From Psychrobacillus sp040274765 (lineage in GTDB: Bacteria > Bacillota > Bacilli > Bacillales_A > Planococcaceae), in the NCBI GenBank assembly GCA_040274765.1, contig JBEMAY010000033.1, forward strand, positions 1 through 31,346: DNA of 31,346 nt, given 5' to 3'. The notes beneath the pieces were generated by a model, which was given only the letters and a program-made list of their open reading frames with translations, was not told the origin of the DNA and ran no database searches. The number at the start of each line of letters is the position of its first letter. The first letter of the stretch is position 1. Of the stretch, positions 8,241-15,099 are shown piece by piece. The position numbers were made by a program, and so were the translations under genes.

Positions 8241-8873
8241 TTATGGCAGGATTAATTTTTGTCCTTCATAAATTTCATTTGAAGCTAAGCCATTAGCTGC
8301 TTTTATTTTTTCTACTGCATCGGGATTTTTATAGTAGTTCATTGCTATTCTATATAGTGTCTCGTTACCTTTAACAATATGCGTTTTAGACTCTGATTTA
8401 GGCTTTTCTACTTTTTCTTCCTTTTTAGGTTCTACCGGTGCTGGTGCTTTCGGTTCTTCCTTTTCAACAGGTGCTACTACTGGTGTTGATTGAGCAACCT
8501 CTTTGGACTCTTCTGGCTTTGTCTCTACCGGATTAGTCTCTTCTGGTTTTTCTGTTTGAGCTGGTTGTTCTGTATCCTCTTCCTCAATTTCATCTGACTG
8601 ATTTGAATTTGAAATAGGTTTAGTTTCCACTTCAATTCTTGCCTCTTCAGCCGTCTCTTCTTTTTCAGGCTCATAGAAAAATTGAACATAGATTAAAAAA
8701 CTTGCAGGCAATAATATAAAAATAGCAAATAAGGTTGGCAAGAGTAGATTTTTTTTCTTTTTCTTCTTACCAGTAGCATTTCTCCTACTTCTTCTCAATT
8801 CGGATGATTCATTTTCTATTCCAATGGATTGTCTATGTTCTTCTATTTTTTTTTGATAATCATCTTTACTCAT
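8241..8873 (-). CDS. ypbE: LysM-domain membrane protein YpbE
   Basis: A type II-oriented membrane protein: a short charged cytoplasmic N-terminus with a run of Lys, one membrane segment (NLLLPTLFAIFILLPASFL), a long Glu/Pro/Lys-rich extracellular linker and a C-terminal LysM domain. LysM spans the last ~48 residues (HIVKGNETLYRIAMNYY to EGQKLILP) and binds peptidoglycan. I place the start at the ATG at 8873 because TGGAG lies 9 bases before it; an in-frame ATG at 8888 would add five residues but has a poor site. It is downstream of ypbB-recS on the same strand, as in B. subtilis. The biological role is unknown. Confidence 0.85.
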   Translation of the reverse strand: MSKDDYQKKIEEHRQSIGIENESSELRRSRRNATGKKKKKKNLLLPTLFAIFILLPASFLIYVQFFYEPEKEETAEEARIEVETKPISNSNQSDEIEEEDTEQPAQTEKPEETNPVETKPEESKEVAQSTPVVAPVEKEEPKAPAPVEPKKEEKVEKPKSESKTHIVKGNETLYRIAMNYYKNPDAVEKIKAANGLASNEIYEGQKLILP

Positions 8874-8949
8874 TTTTTCAAACTCCATTCTTCCACTTAT
8901 CTACTACTATTATGACGAATTTTGTTGAAAATGTAAATGTTGTTAAGAA

Positions 8950-10356
8950 CTATAGAAGACTATTTAGCCTAATTTTCCAGTCTAGTTTTGTAGTAGCATC
9001 AGTAGTTTTTTCGTGTAGTTGAAATATTTTCTGAAGATTTAGTGTACATTTAGAACAACAATTTTGAGGCTTACTTATTAACTTTTGACCAAAATGAGCT
9101 AATAGTTGTTCCCTTATACAAATATCATTTTGTAAAAGAGTATACAACTCTTGAATTTCTCTCCATTTATTTTGCCTAATACGTTTAAACAGATTGATTG
9201 TTTCCTGTTCCGATAACTCCTTTTTCCAGTAGTCTAATATTCTTTGCGTCGTTTCAGAAAGCTCCACATGCTCATTTCTTCGATAAGCAATTTCAATATC
9301 TTGTTCATCAGGAAATTCTTGCATGGCTACAAAGAAGGCTTGCTCCACATCAGACTGCATATATAGAACGGTCGCTATCGACTGTTCCCCATCCCTTGCA
9401 GCCCTTCCTACCTCTTGCATATAGTTAGCGATAGAGGTGGGAATATGATCATGAATAATTTGCCTAATATTATCCTTATGTATACCCATACCAAAGGCAT
9501 TTGTTGCACATATCCAGTCTAAATGTCCTTGCTGAAATTGTTGCTGTATAAGGATACGGTCCTCTTGGTCCATTTTAGAATGATAGTATGAAACTTTCAC
9601 ACCCTTTTTTTGAAGCTCCTGCGCATAAAACTGTGTCTTTTTTCTAGATTGACTATATATAATTCCAGGACCAGTAGTGTTCGTGACTCGGTTTATAATA
9701 AAGTCCAGCTTCTCTTTTTGGTGTTCTACCTGGTACGATTCATAAGCAATATATGGTCGATCTAAGGAATGGATATATTCAAATGGCTCTGTCATCAACA
9801 ATGTATTTTTAATGTCCTTTATCACTTCAGTGGTAGCAGTGGCTGTTAAAGCTAAAACATTCACATGCTGAAATGCTTGAAGTGACTTAGAAATCCTAAG
9901 GTAGTCTGGTCTAAAGTCAAACCCCCATTGGGAAATACAATGAGCCTCATCTGCTACTATAAATGCAAGGGGAATACTCGAAAGCCTTTGCTGAAAATAC
10001 TCATTTTGTAACATTTCTGGAGAAGTAAAGATGAATTTATATGTTCGTAAACGAGATAAAGCCTCTTCTCTTTCCTCAAAGGATAAGAAGGAATTGATCG
10101 CCACTACTTTTTTTTCACCAAGCATTTTAAGCTGCTCTACCTGATCCTGCATCAAGGAGAGCAAGGGAGAAATGACTAGAACTGCGCCTTCCATTAAATA
10201 GGCTGGCAGCTGGAACAGTAATGATTTACCCATTCCCGTCGGTAGAATAGCTACAACATCCTCTCCAGACAAGATGCGTTCTATAATTTCTCTCTGTCCT
10301 TCTCTAAACTCTGTATAGCCAAATCTAGTGTGAAGTATATGCTGAAGTTGATCCAT
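8950..10356 (-). CDS. recS: RecQ-family ATP-dependent DNA helicase RecS
   Basis: A 3'-5' DNA helicase of the RecQ family in recombination and repair. Visible are motif 0 (FREGQREII), Walker A PTGMGKS, motif Ia SPLLSLMQDQV, DEAH followed by CISQWGFDFRPDY, motif V/VI (CATNAFGMGIHK, QEVGRAARDG) and a short Zn-binding part with a C-terminal CCSKC cluster. At ~468 aa it lacks the HRDC domain, like B. subtilis RecS (ypbC, 496 aa) and unlike RecQ/YocI (591 aa). Two in-frame ATGs exist. The one at 10362 is only 3 bases from AAAGGAG and overlaps the ypbB stop as ATGA; the one at 10356 has a 9-base spacing, so I chose it. It is co-transcribed with ypbB. Confidence 0.93.
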   Translation of the reverse strand: MDQLQHILHTRFGYTEFREGQREIIERILSGEDVVAILPTGMGKSLLFQLPAYLMEGAVLVISPLLSLMQDQVEQLKMLGEKKVVAINSFLSFEEREEALSRLRTYKFIFTSPEMLQNEYFQQRLSSIPLAFIVADEAHCISQWGFDFRPDYLRISKSLQAFQHVNVLALTATATTEVIKDIKNTLLMTEPFEYIHSLDRPYIAYESYQVEHQKEKLDFIINRVTNTTGPGIIYSQSRKKTQFYAQELQKKGVKVSYYHSKMDQEDRILIQQQFQQGHLDWICATNAFGMGIHKDNIRQIIHDHIPTSIANYMQEVGRAARDGEQSIATVLYMQSDVEQAFFVAMQEFPDEQDIEIAYRRNEHVELSETTQRILDYWKKELSEQETINLFKRIRQNKWREIQELYTLLQNDICIREQLLAHFGQKLISKPQNCCSKCTLNLQKIFQLHEKTTDATTKLDWKIRLNSLL

Positions 10357-10358
10357 TG

Positions 10359-11387
10359 TCATACACTCCTTTCAAGCGCTAAAGCTAATCTAATTTGGAA
10401 ATAGCTTAGCTCAGGTAAACTATCTCGAATTGTCTTTAATTTTTTGGTTTTATTTTTAGTTGAGATCATCAAGACGCGATGTATATCCTCTTCTGAAATA
10501 AAAGGTGTAAGGGACATAGTTTGATTAGCTGATGCAATTTCAATTAAATGATCTTCTATCGTATTAACTTTAAGAGCTCTTAAAGAGGCGATTTCTTGTA
10601 ATGAATAACCTTGCTTTAAGAGCTGTTCTGTTTTTAATGCTGATTGGGTCAAAGGGTTATGTACAAAAATGTCTTTTGCTAGACTGATAATATCTGGATG
10701 TTCCTCTTCATTTAAATTAGTCAAAATAATGTGTAATGCTTCTACAAATTGAAGTTTCATGTCGATTACTGGTGATTCATGCTCCCTGGCTAGCTGCTCC
10801 CATGTTAAACCACTTAATTGGTGACCACTTAGTCTATATACAAGCAGAGTTCGGTGAATTTCCATCAGGCTTGGATGCATTAGCACGTGCTGCAGTTGGC
10901 TCCTAAACTGCTGCTGAAATCTCTCAGATTTAAAATCTCTTTCTTTTAGATAGTTTTTGATAAATTGGTGAACAGAGTAATCCTTCTGATTAGGTATAAA
11001 TCTTTTCTCGTCATTCTTAAAATGGGATAGAGTTTGTACAACTAACTCTAATCTAGCCCAAAAAATTTTTTCATTTCCTCGTAGTAACCATCCATTAAAC
11101 AGTGGACTTTTAAAATCCTTTAACTGTGATTCCCCTTTTGCACTGACCTGTAAAAGAGTGTCGTGAGCCTCTATCCACTTGTACTGATAGAGCTTAGACA
11201 ATTCCTCTTCGTACACTTCCTTTGTTAGCTTTGGATATATAGCAAAAAATTGATGTAAATTAAAATAAGTCACATCTTGAATCGTTTGACCTGATTTTTT
11301 TCCTTTTAATAAGTAAAAAGAAGCCATTGCTGACCGCTCTCCATTGAATTTTCTTATAATATTTAGTAATAGTTGGCTAAAATACAA
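10359..11387 (-). CDS. ypbB: Helix-turn-helix protein YpbB, partner gene of recS
   Basis: A 342-aa cytoplasmic protein of the YpbB family with a C-terminal HTH_40-type domain (about residues 255-290, SLQEIASLRALKVNTIEDHL). The N-terminal part is not recognisable as a known domain. In many Firmicutes this gene directly precedes a RecQ-type helicase gene, as here, where it ends at the first ATG of recS. It may therefore assist helicase function; that is inference. The start codon is TTG at 11387 with GAGGT 7 bases upstream, so expression may be kept low. It diverges from fer. Confidence 0.85.
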   Translation of the reverse strand: MYFSQLLLNIIRKFNGERSAMASFYLLKGKKSGQTIQDVTYFNLHQFFAIYPKLTKEVYEEELSKLYQYKWIEAHDTLLQVSAKGESQLKDFKSPLFNGWLLRGNEKIFWARLELVVQTLSHFKNDEKRFIPNQKDYSVHQFIKNYLKERDFKSERFQQQFRSQLQHVLMHPSLMEIHRTLLVYRLSGHQLSGLTWEQLAREHESPVIDMKLQFVEALHIILTNLNEEEHPDIISLAKDIFVHNPLTQSALKTEQLLKQGYSLQEIASLRALKVNTIEDHLIEIASANQTMSLTPFISEEDIHRVLMISTKNKTKKLKTIRDSLPELSYFQIRLALALERSV

Positions 11388-11418
11388 GTTAAATACCTCA
11401 CAGTTTAAAGTATTTTTG

Positions 11419-11447
11419 TTGAAAAGTAAGGAAAACAGCTTTAGAAT
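11419..11447 (+). promoter_or_regulatory. Sigma-A promoter of fer
   Basis: A -35 box TTGAAA (11419-11424), 17-base spacer and -10 box TAGAAT (11442-11447), each one mismatch from consensus, lie about 50 bases before the fer ATG. Confidence 0.65.
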
Positions 11448-11497
11448 GAATAAGATAGCTAATTCGTATAAGTAGAATTAAAGGAGAGAATATACTA

Positions 11498-11746
11498 ATG
11501 GCAAAATACACTATAGTAGATAAAGATACATGTATCGCATGTGGAGCTTGTGGAGCAGCTGCTCCGGATATATATGACTATGATGATGAAGGTATTGCCT
11601 TTGTTATTTTAGATGATAACATGGGGACGACAGAAGTTCCAGAGGAATTGATGGAGGATATGGAAGACGCATTTGAAGGCTGTCCAACAGATTCCATTAA
11701 AGTTTCAGAAGAATCATTTGAAGGCGACCCTCTAAAATTCGAATAG
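11498..11746 (+). CDS. fer: Ferredoxin, single [4Fe-4S]
   Basis: A small acidic electron carrier of 82 aa. Cluster ligands are C12, C15 and C18 (CIACGAC) and the remote C62 (EGCPTDS), so it binds one [4Fe-4S] cluster. The second Cys-rich motif of clostridial 2[4Fe-4S] ferredoxins is absent. The sequence is very close to what I recall of B. subtilis Fer, which donates electrons to cytochromes P450 and fatty-acid desaturase. AAGGAG precedes the ATG by 11 bases. It is a single gene with its own promoter and terminator, in the conserved place between ypbB and ribU. Confidence 0.97.
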   Translation: MAKYTIVDKDTCIACGACGAAAPDIYDYDDEGIAFVILDDNMGTTEVPEELMEDMEDAFEGCPTDSIKVSEESFEGDPLKFE

Positions 11747-11753
11747 TATAAGT

Positions 11754-11800
11754 AAAGGCCAAGAATATGACTAGCTCATATCCTTGGCCTTTTGTTTTTT
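11754..11800 (+). terminator. Rho-independent terminator of fer
   Basis: A long stem (11754-11770 with 11776-11793, one bulged base) is followed by TTTTGTTTTTTT. It lies 8 bases after the fer stop. Confidence 0.92.
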
Positions 11801-11842
11801 TATAATCAAGATCACAAGCAAGCCTCTGTAATCTAAAATTTA

Positions 11843-12436
11843 TTAAATAGTCTTTGGTACTTTAAACGATTTACTAACCTTATCAAGTAATGGTTTCATT
11901 CGCTTAAATAAAACAATCATGACAATGGTCATTAGAATACCTTTAATAAGATTAAAAGGTAAAATACCTAAAACAATAGAATTAAATAAAGCTGTTCCTG
12001 TTTCTGCAGGGAAATTTAAAAAGTACGAGTACATAGGTAGGAACACATAATAGTTTAATAAGCTCATACCAAGTGCCATACAAATAGTCCCAACACCTAA
12101 GCCGTAAGCAATCCCTTTAGAAGATGATACTTTACGATAAATAATATAAACAGGTGTTATGAACAAAATACTTGTTGCAAAGTTAGCCATATGACCAACT
12201 GGAACGCCTGTAGGACTTCCTGAGAATAACCAATCCAAGACGTTTTTCATAAGAGCTACAAGTACCCCTGCAACTGGTCCCATCGTGATTGCAGCAATTA
12301 AAGCTGGAATATCACTAAAGTCAATTTTCAAATAAGCTGGTAAAACTGGTAACGGAAATGCAAGCAGCATTAATACGAAAGAAATACTACTTAGCATAGC
12401 GATTGCAATAAGCATCCGCGTCTTACTTTTTGCCAT
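11843..12436 (-). CDS. ribU: Riboflavin transporter RibU (ECF S-component)
   Basis: Substrate-binding membrane subunit of an energy-coupling-factor transporter that takes up riboflavin, working with the EcfA/EcfA'/EcfT module encoded elsewhere. The 197-aa product is polytopic (about six helices). It has the family segments AYLKIDFSDIPALIA, GPVAGVLVALMKN and GVPVGHMANF near the ligand site, and GILPFNLIKG near the end. I chose the ATG at 12436 (MAKSKTRM) because AAGGAGAGAGG lies just before it; a longer frame from 12469 runs through the leader. It is controlled by the FMN riboswitch upstream. B. subtilis names are ypaA, fmnP or ribU. Confidence 0.94.
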   Translation of the reverse strand: MAKSKTRMLIAIAMLSSISFVLMLLAFPLPVLPAYLKIDFSDIPALIAAITMGPVAGVLVALMKNVLDWLFSGSPTGVPVGHMANFATSILFITPVYIIYRKVSSSKGIAYGLGVGTICMALGMSLLNYYVFLPMYSYFLNFPAETGTALFNSIVLGILPFNLIKGILMTIVMIVLFKRMKPLLDKVSKSFKVPKTI

Positions 12437-12498
12437 AAATCCTCTCTCCTTTTGCGATTCACTCCACAAGAAGAAAGGTTCAGCTTGTTATCCATACT

Positions 12499-12533
12499 CA
12501 AAAAATCCCTTAAGCAATACGTTAGCTTAAAGG
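12499..12533 (-). terminator. Switchable terminator of the ribU FMN riboswitch
   Basis: On the minus strand, CCTTTAAGC (12525-12533) pairs with GCTTAAGGG (12507-12515) across a nine-base loop, and is followed by ATTTTTTG. The first arm overlaps TTCTCC (12532-12537), which can instead pair with GGAGAA at the 3' end of the aptamer. Pairing of the aptamer end with TTCTCC would therefore prevent this terminator. Confidence 0.75.
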
Positions 12534-12595
12534 AGAAAAAGGTACACACTTAAATAAGCGTATCCGTATATGAGCATACGAAAAACAGCTGCACC

Positions 12596-12728
12596 TTCAC
12601 CTTCTCCCATCCAGACTATACTGTCGGCTTTGGAATTTAACCAAATCCTGCCATTAACGGCTCGCGGGCTCAAGAAAAAAATCTTCTAATACCGCCGATC
12701 GGGAATTTCACCCTGCCCCGAAGATGAA
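12596..12728 (-). promoter_or_regulatory. FMN riboswitch aptamer (RFN element)
   Basis: The minus strand reads the canonical RFN blocks in order: GGGGCAGGGTGAAATTCCCG, a GGCGGT segment, GAGCCCGCGAGC, ATTTGGTTAAATTCCAAAGC and CGACAGTATAGTCTGGATGG followed by GAGAAGG. Helix P1 is closed by TTCATCTTC (12720-12728) with GAAGGTGAA (12596-12604), one G-T pair. FMN binding would favour termination and shut off riboflavin uptake. The variable arm (around 12665-12690) is short and A/T-rich. Confidence 0.97.
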
Positions 12729-12770
12729 TCAATATTTTATTGTCATTCAAGAATATCTTGAATTACATAC

Positions 12771-12799
12771 ATTTTATCAAACTATATTAATATATGCAA
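12771..12799 (-). promoter_or_regulatory. Possible promoter for the ribU leader
   Basis: A -10 box TAAAAT (12771-12776) lies 17 bases from a weak TTGCAT (12794-12799). It would start transcription roughly 35 bases before the aptamer. The -35 box matches consensus in only three of six places, so this is tentative. Confidence 0.35.
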
Positions 12800-12916
12800 T
12801 ACAACTGTTTTACTTTAAGCAAAATATTAATACCATGGAGAATGGAACCAGTTAATGAGTTCGGAAAAGATCACCTGGATATAATAGAGGTATTTGTACG
12901 TCCGAATTCATGCTAC

Positions 12917-13028
12917 CGGTGATATTTTTTCGTGAACGGTGATAAATGCCCGACGAGCGGTGATAAATCTTCACGAACGTTGATAGATGCCCGACGAGCG
13001 GTGATAAATCTTCACGAACGGTGATAAA
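12917..13028. repeat. Six phased copies of a CGGTGATAAAT-type repeat
   Basis: Copies of (C)GGTGATAAAT begin at 12917, 12937, 12958, 12978, 12999 and 13019, spaced 20, 21, 20, 21 and 20 bp. The intervening sequence alternates between a CACGAA/CGTGAA type and a CCGACGAG type, giving a roughly 41-bp higher-order unit. The first copy (ends GATATT) and the fourth (GTTGATAGAT) are degenerate. There are no unique spacers, so it is not CRISPR. The 506-base gene-free stretch 12729-13234 holds this array, the possible ribU promoter and nothing else I can support. Confidence 0.85.
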
Positions 13029-13234
13029 AGGCTTTCTCCTAGACTCTTCTAAAGTGGTGCTACATAAAATAAACGAAGTGTTTCCTAAATAGCATCTCCG
13101 TACCTTAATTTTAAAAAGTGTCACTTATAACCATCCAAAGCGCACCTAATCGCTTGTAATAGGTTATCTAAAGGTAAACCCTTCCCCCTGACACCCAAGT
13201 ACTCAAAATACCCTTACTCTCACATAACAAAAAA

Positions 13235-13254
13235 TCGACCTAATAGTAGGTCGA
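13235..13254 (-). terminator. Rho-independent terminator after rsiX
   Basis: A perfect 8-bp stem TCGACCTA/TAGGTCGA (13247-13254 with 13235-13242, four-base loop) is followed on the minus strand by TTTTTT. It lies 11 bases beyond the rsiX stop. Confidence 0.9.
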
Positions 13255-13265
13255 CTCAGATTATA

Positions 13266-14519
13266 TTATTTAATATCGCTCCTCATGTAACCATTAGGCC
13301 CCATAGGAATTGGTAAAGTGGTTGTCAAATCAAAACGATCCCATATTTTTTGCTCGACATTCTCTAAACGAACGGTTTTATCGAAGCTTGCGGCAGTTAG
13401 TGTAAATGCCTCTATCATTAGGATAGAATCTTCATAATCCAGTGTCGCCAAATCTAAAGTTTCGTCAAACGTTATAACAACAGTGTTGCCTTCTTCTTTT
13501 ACTTCGTAACTAACACCTTTTGGCACTACAGTTGTAAAATAGTCATTTACTGATTTTTGAATGTCTGTAAAAGCATTTTCAAATGATGCATCTTTAGGAA
13601 CGAGGAATGTTAGTCCGTTGCTCATGGTTTGCTTGTAATATACTTGTTTTTTAATTCCGTTTACCATGTTCTCTTTACCCATAACACCTACCTGATCCCA
13701 ATTAATAGGTGTACCATCTTCATTTAATCGCTCCAAATAGGAAAAATCGTTGAACATATAACTGATTGTATCACCATAAAGAGATGTAGTAGCTGAAGCT
13801 CTGTCATACTCATGTCCTTCAGGTAAATAATGTTGTAGCGTATCGCCAACAGAAACAAAATTACCTTGGAAAGGCAGATAATCGTCGAAGCCTAAAGCAA
13901 CTTCATCGATAGCACCTGCATACCGCTCATATAATTGGAGACTATTTGGCCATCCATCAGGAAAGTCTTCATTTATTTTCCCTTTAGAAATAATAATTGT
14001 AATTGGGTATGCATAAGCCTCTTTTGTTAATGAAAAATGAAATGCAACGCCATCATTTAAATCATCCTCATAGACCGTTCTAGCATTATTAAATGGTTGA
14101 ATGGATAAAGCAGCACTTTCGATAGCTAGCGAATTGAGTGATTCCTCTTTATTCTCTATTGCTGCTTCTTCTGTCGCTTTCTCGGCCCTATCCATTTCTG
14201 TTTCAGAGGCGGGAGTCACATCCATCGTTCTCATCGTATCCGGTTGTTCAGCAGTCTTGTGCTCAATTGCTGATTCTTGATTACTTGTTTCTAAGTAGGA
14301 AGAAACCAGTAACGTTAACAATAAAACAGAAGCAATAGAAACGATAAGTGGCATCCATCTAGAAAAAGAATTATTGCGTTTTACTTTATTGATTTTGGAA
14401 GAATTCACTTCTAACTGAACACGATTATATACCTCTTCCTTCGAGCGACTATCTGTAAATTTGGGCATGTTGCTTAAGAATTCTTCTAAGTCGTTATTCT
14501 GTTTTTCGTTATTACTCAT
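13266..14519 (-). CDS. rsiX: Anti-sigma-X factor RsiX-like protein
   Basis: Single-pass membrane protein of about 417 aa: a cytoplasmic N-terminus of ~55 residues (EEFLSNMPKFTDSRSKEEVY), one membrane segment (WMPLIVSIASVLLLTLLVSSYL), a Glu/Ala/Thr-rich stretch and a large extracytoplasmic domain of unknown fold. It would hold SigX inactive at the membrane. Two in-frame ATGs exist. The one at 14528 is only 2 bases from GGAGGG, while the one at 14519 (MSNNEKQ) has an 11-base spacing and overlaps the sigX stop, so I chose 14519; translational coupling is likely. B. subtilis RsiX is 368 aa. The assignment rests on order, topology and the N-terminal motif. Confidence 0.87.
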   Translation of the reverse strand: MSNNEKQNNDLEEFLSNMPKFTDSRSKEEVYNRVQLEVNSSKINKVKRNNSFSRWMPLIVSIASVLLLTLLVSSYLETSNQESAIEHKTAEQPDTMRTMDVTPASETEMDRAEKATEEAAIENKEESLNSLAIESAALSIQPFNNARTVYEDDLNDGVAFHFSLTKEAYAYPITIIISKGKINEDFPDGWPNSLQLYERYAGAIDEVALGFDDYLPFQGNFVSVGDTLQHYLPEGHEYDRASATTSLYGDTISYMFNDFSYLERLNEDGTPINWDQVGVMGKENMVNGIKKQVYYKQTMSNGLTFLVPKDASFENAFTDIQKSVNDYFTTVVPKGVSYEVKEEGNTVVITFDETLDLATLDYEDSILMIEAFTLTAASFDKTVRLENVEQKIWDRFDLTTTLPIPMGPNGYMRSDIK

Positions 14520-15048
14520 GTTGAACATTACCCTCCTTTACCTGACTCGATAATTTTTCTCGAAGTGCTTTTATAGCTCGATGCTGGGTTGTTTTCACTT
14601 TTCCTTCGGTCCAAGCAAGTATTTGCGCTGTTTCGGTGATAGACAGCTCTTGGAAGTATCGCATAATGATAACCATTTTTTGGTCGCCAGTACATGTATC
14701 CAATGCTAAAAGAATATTCTTCATCTCCTCATTTAAAACAGCGAAATCCTCTGGTAACATATCCTTAGATGCCAATTGAGTAGATTCCCAATCAAAAGCA
14801 TCAAACATCTTTTTCTTTCTAACTGTATGTTTTCGAAAATGATCGATTGCTACATTTTTAGCAATCGAAAATAACCATGTTTTCTCGGAGCTTTTACCTT
14901 CGAATTTGCTATAAGCTCTTAGAACACGAACGTAAACTTCTTGGACCAAGTCTTCCGCAGTCTGTCTATCTCTCACTAAATAGATCAGAAACTGAAAAAC
15001 GTCTTGATGATAGCTATCATACAAGCGGTGGAAAACGGAGTCATTCAT
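14512..15048 (-). CDS. sigX: ECF RNA polymerase sigma factor SigX
   Basis: A 178-aa ECF sigma factor. Region 2 (about residues 5-75) contains AEDLVQEVYVRVLRAY and FEGKSSEKTWLFSIAKNVAIDHFRK. Region 4 (about 110-165) has the HTH LSITETAQILAWTEGKVKTTQHRA. In B. subtilis SigX controls genes that change cell-surface charge (dlt, pssA) and resistance to cationic peptides. It lies between resE and rsiX exactly as in B. subtilis. A sigma-X-type promoter lies 26-51 bases ahead, implying autoregulation. The ATG follows GGGGGAG by 5 bases. Confidence 0.94.
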   Translation of the reverse strand: MNDSVFHRLYDSYHQDVFQFLIYLVRDRQTAEDLVQEVYVRVLRAYSKFEGKSSEKTWLFSIAKNVAIDHFRKHTVRKKKMFDAFDWESTQLASKDMLPEDFAVLNEEMKNILLALDTCTGDQKMVIIMRYFQELSITETAQILAWTEGKVKTTQHRAIKALREKLSSQVKEGNVQHE

Positions 15049-15073
15049 ATGGCTCCCCCCGTTCTTTCAATTA

Positions 15074-15099
15074 GTCGTTTCATCTCCCGTTTTGTTACA
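15074..15099 (-). promoter_or_regulatory. Sigma-X-type autoregulatory promoter of sigX-rsiX
   Basis: On the minus strand TGTAAC (15094-15099) is followed after 16 bases by CGAC (15074-15077). This matches the known sigma-X/sigma-W promoter pattern (TGtAAC, about 16-17 bases, CGWC). It starts immediately after the resE stop codon, leaving a leader of about 20 bases before sigX. Confidence 0.75.

Noticed and set aside
12917..13028. Repeat array as a CRISPR locus
   Set aside because: Units are about 20 bp with near-identical linkers instead of unique spacers, and no cas genes are present.
12852..13124. 90-codon open frame on the minus strand
   Set aside because: It runs through the phased repeats, producing a repeated IYHRS-type peptide, and has no ribosome-binding site or recognisable domain; it is a by-product of the repeat.
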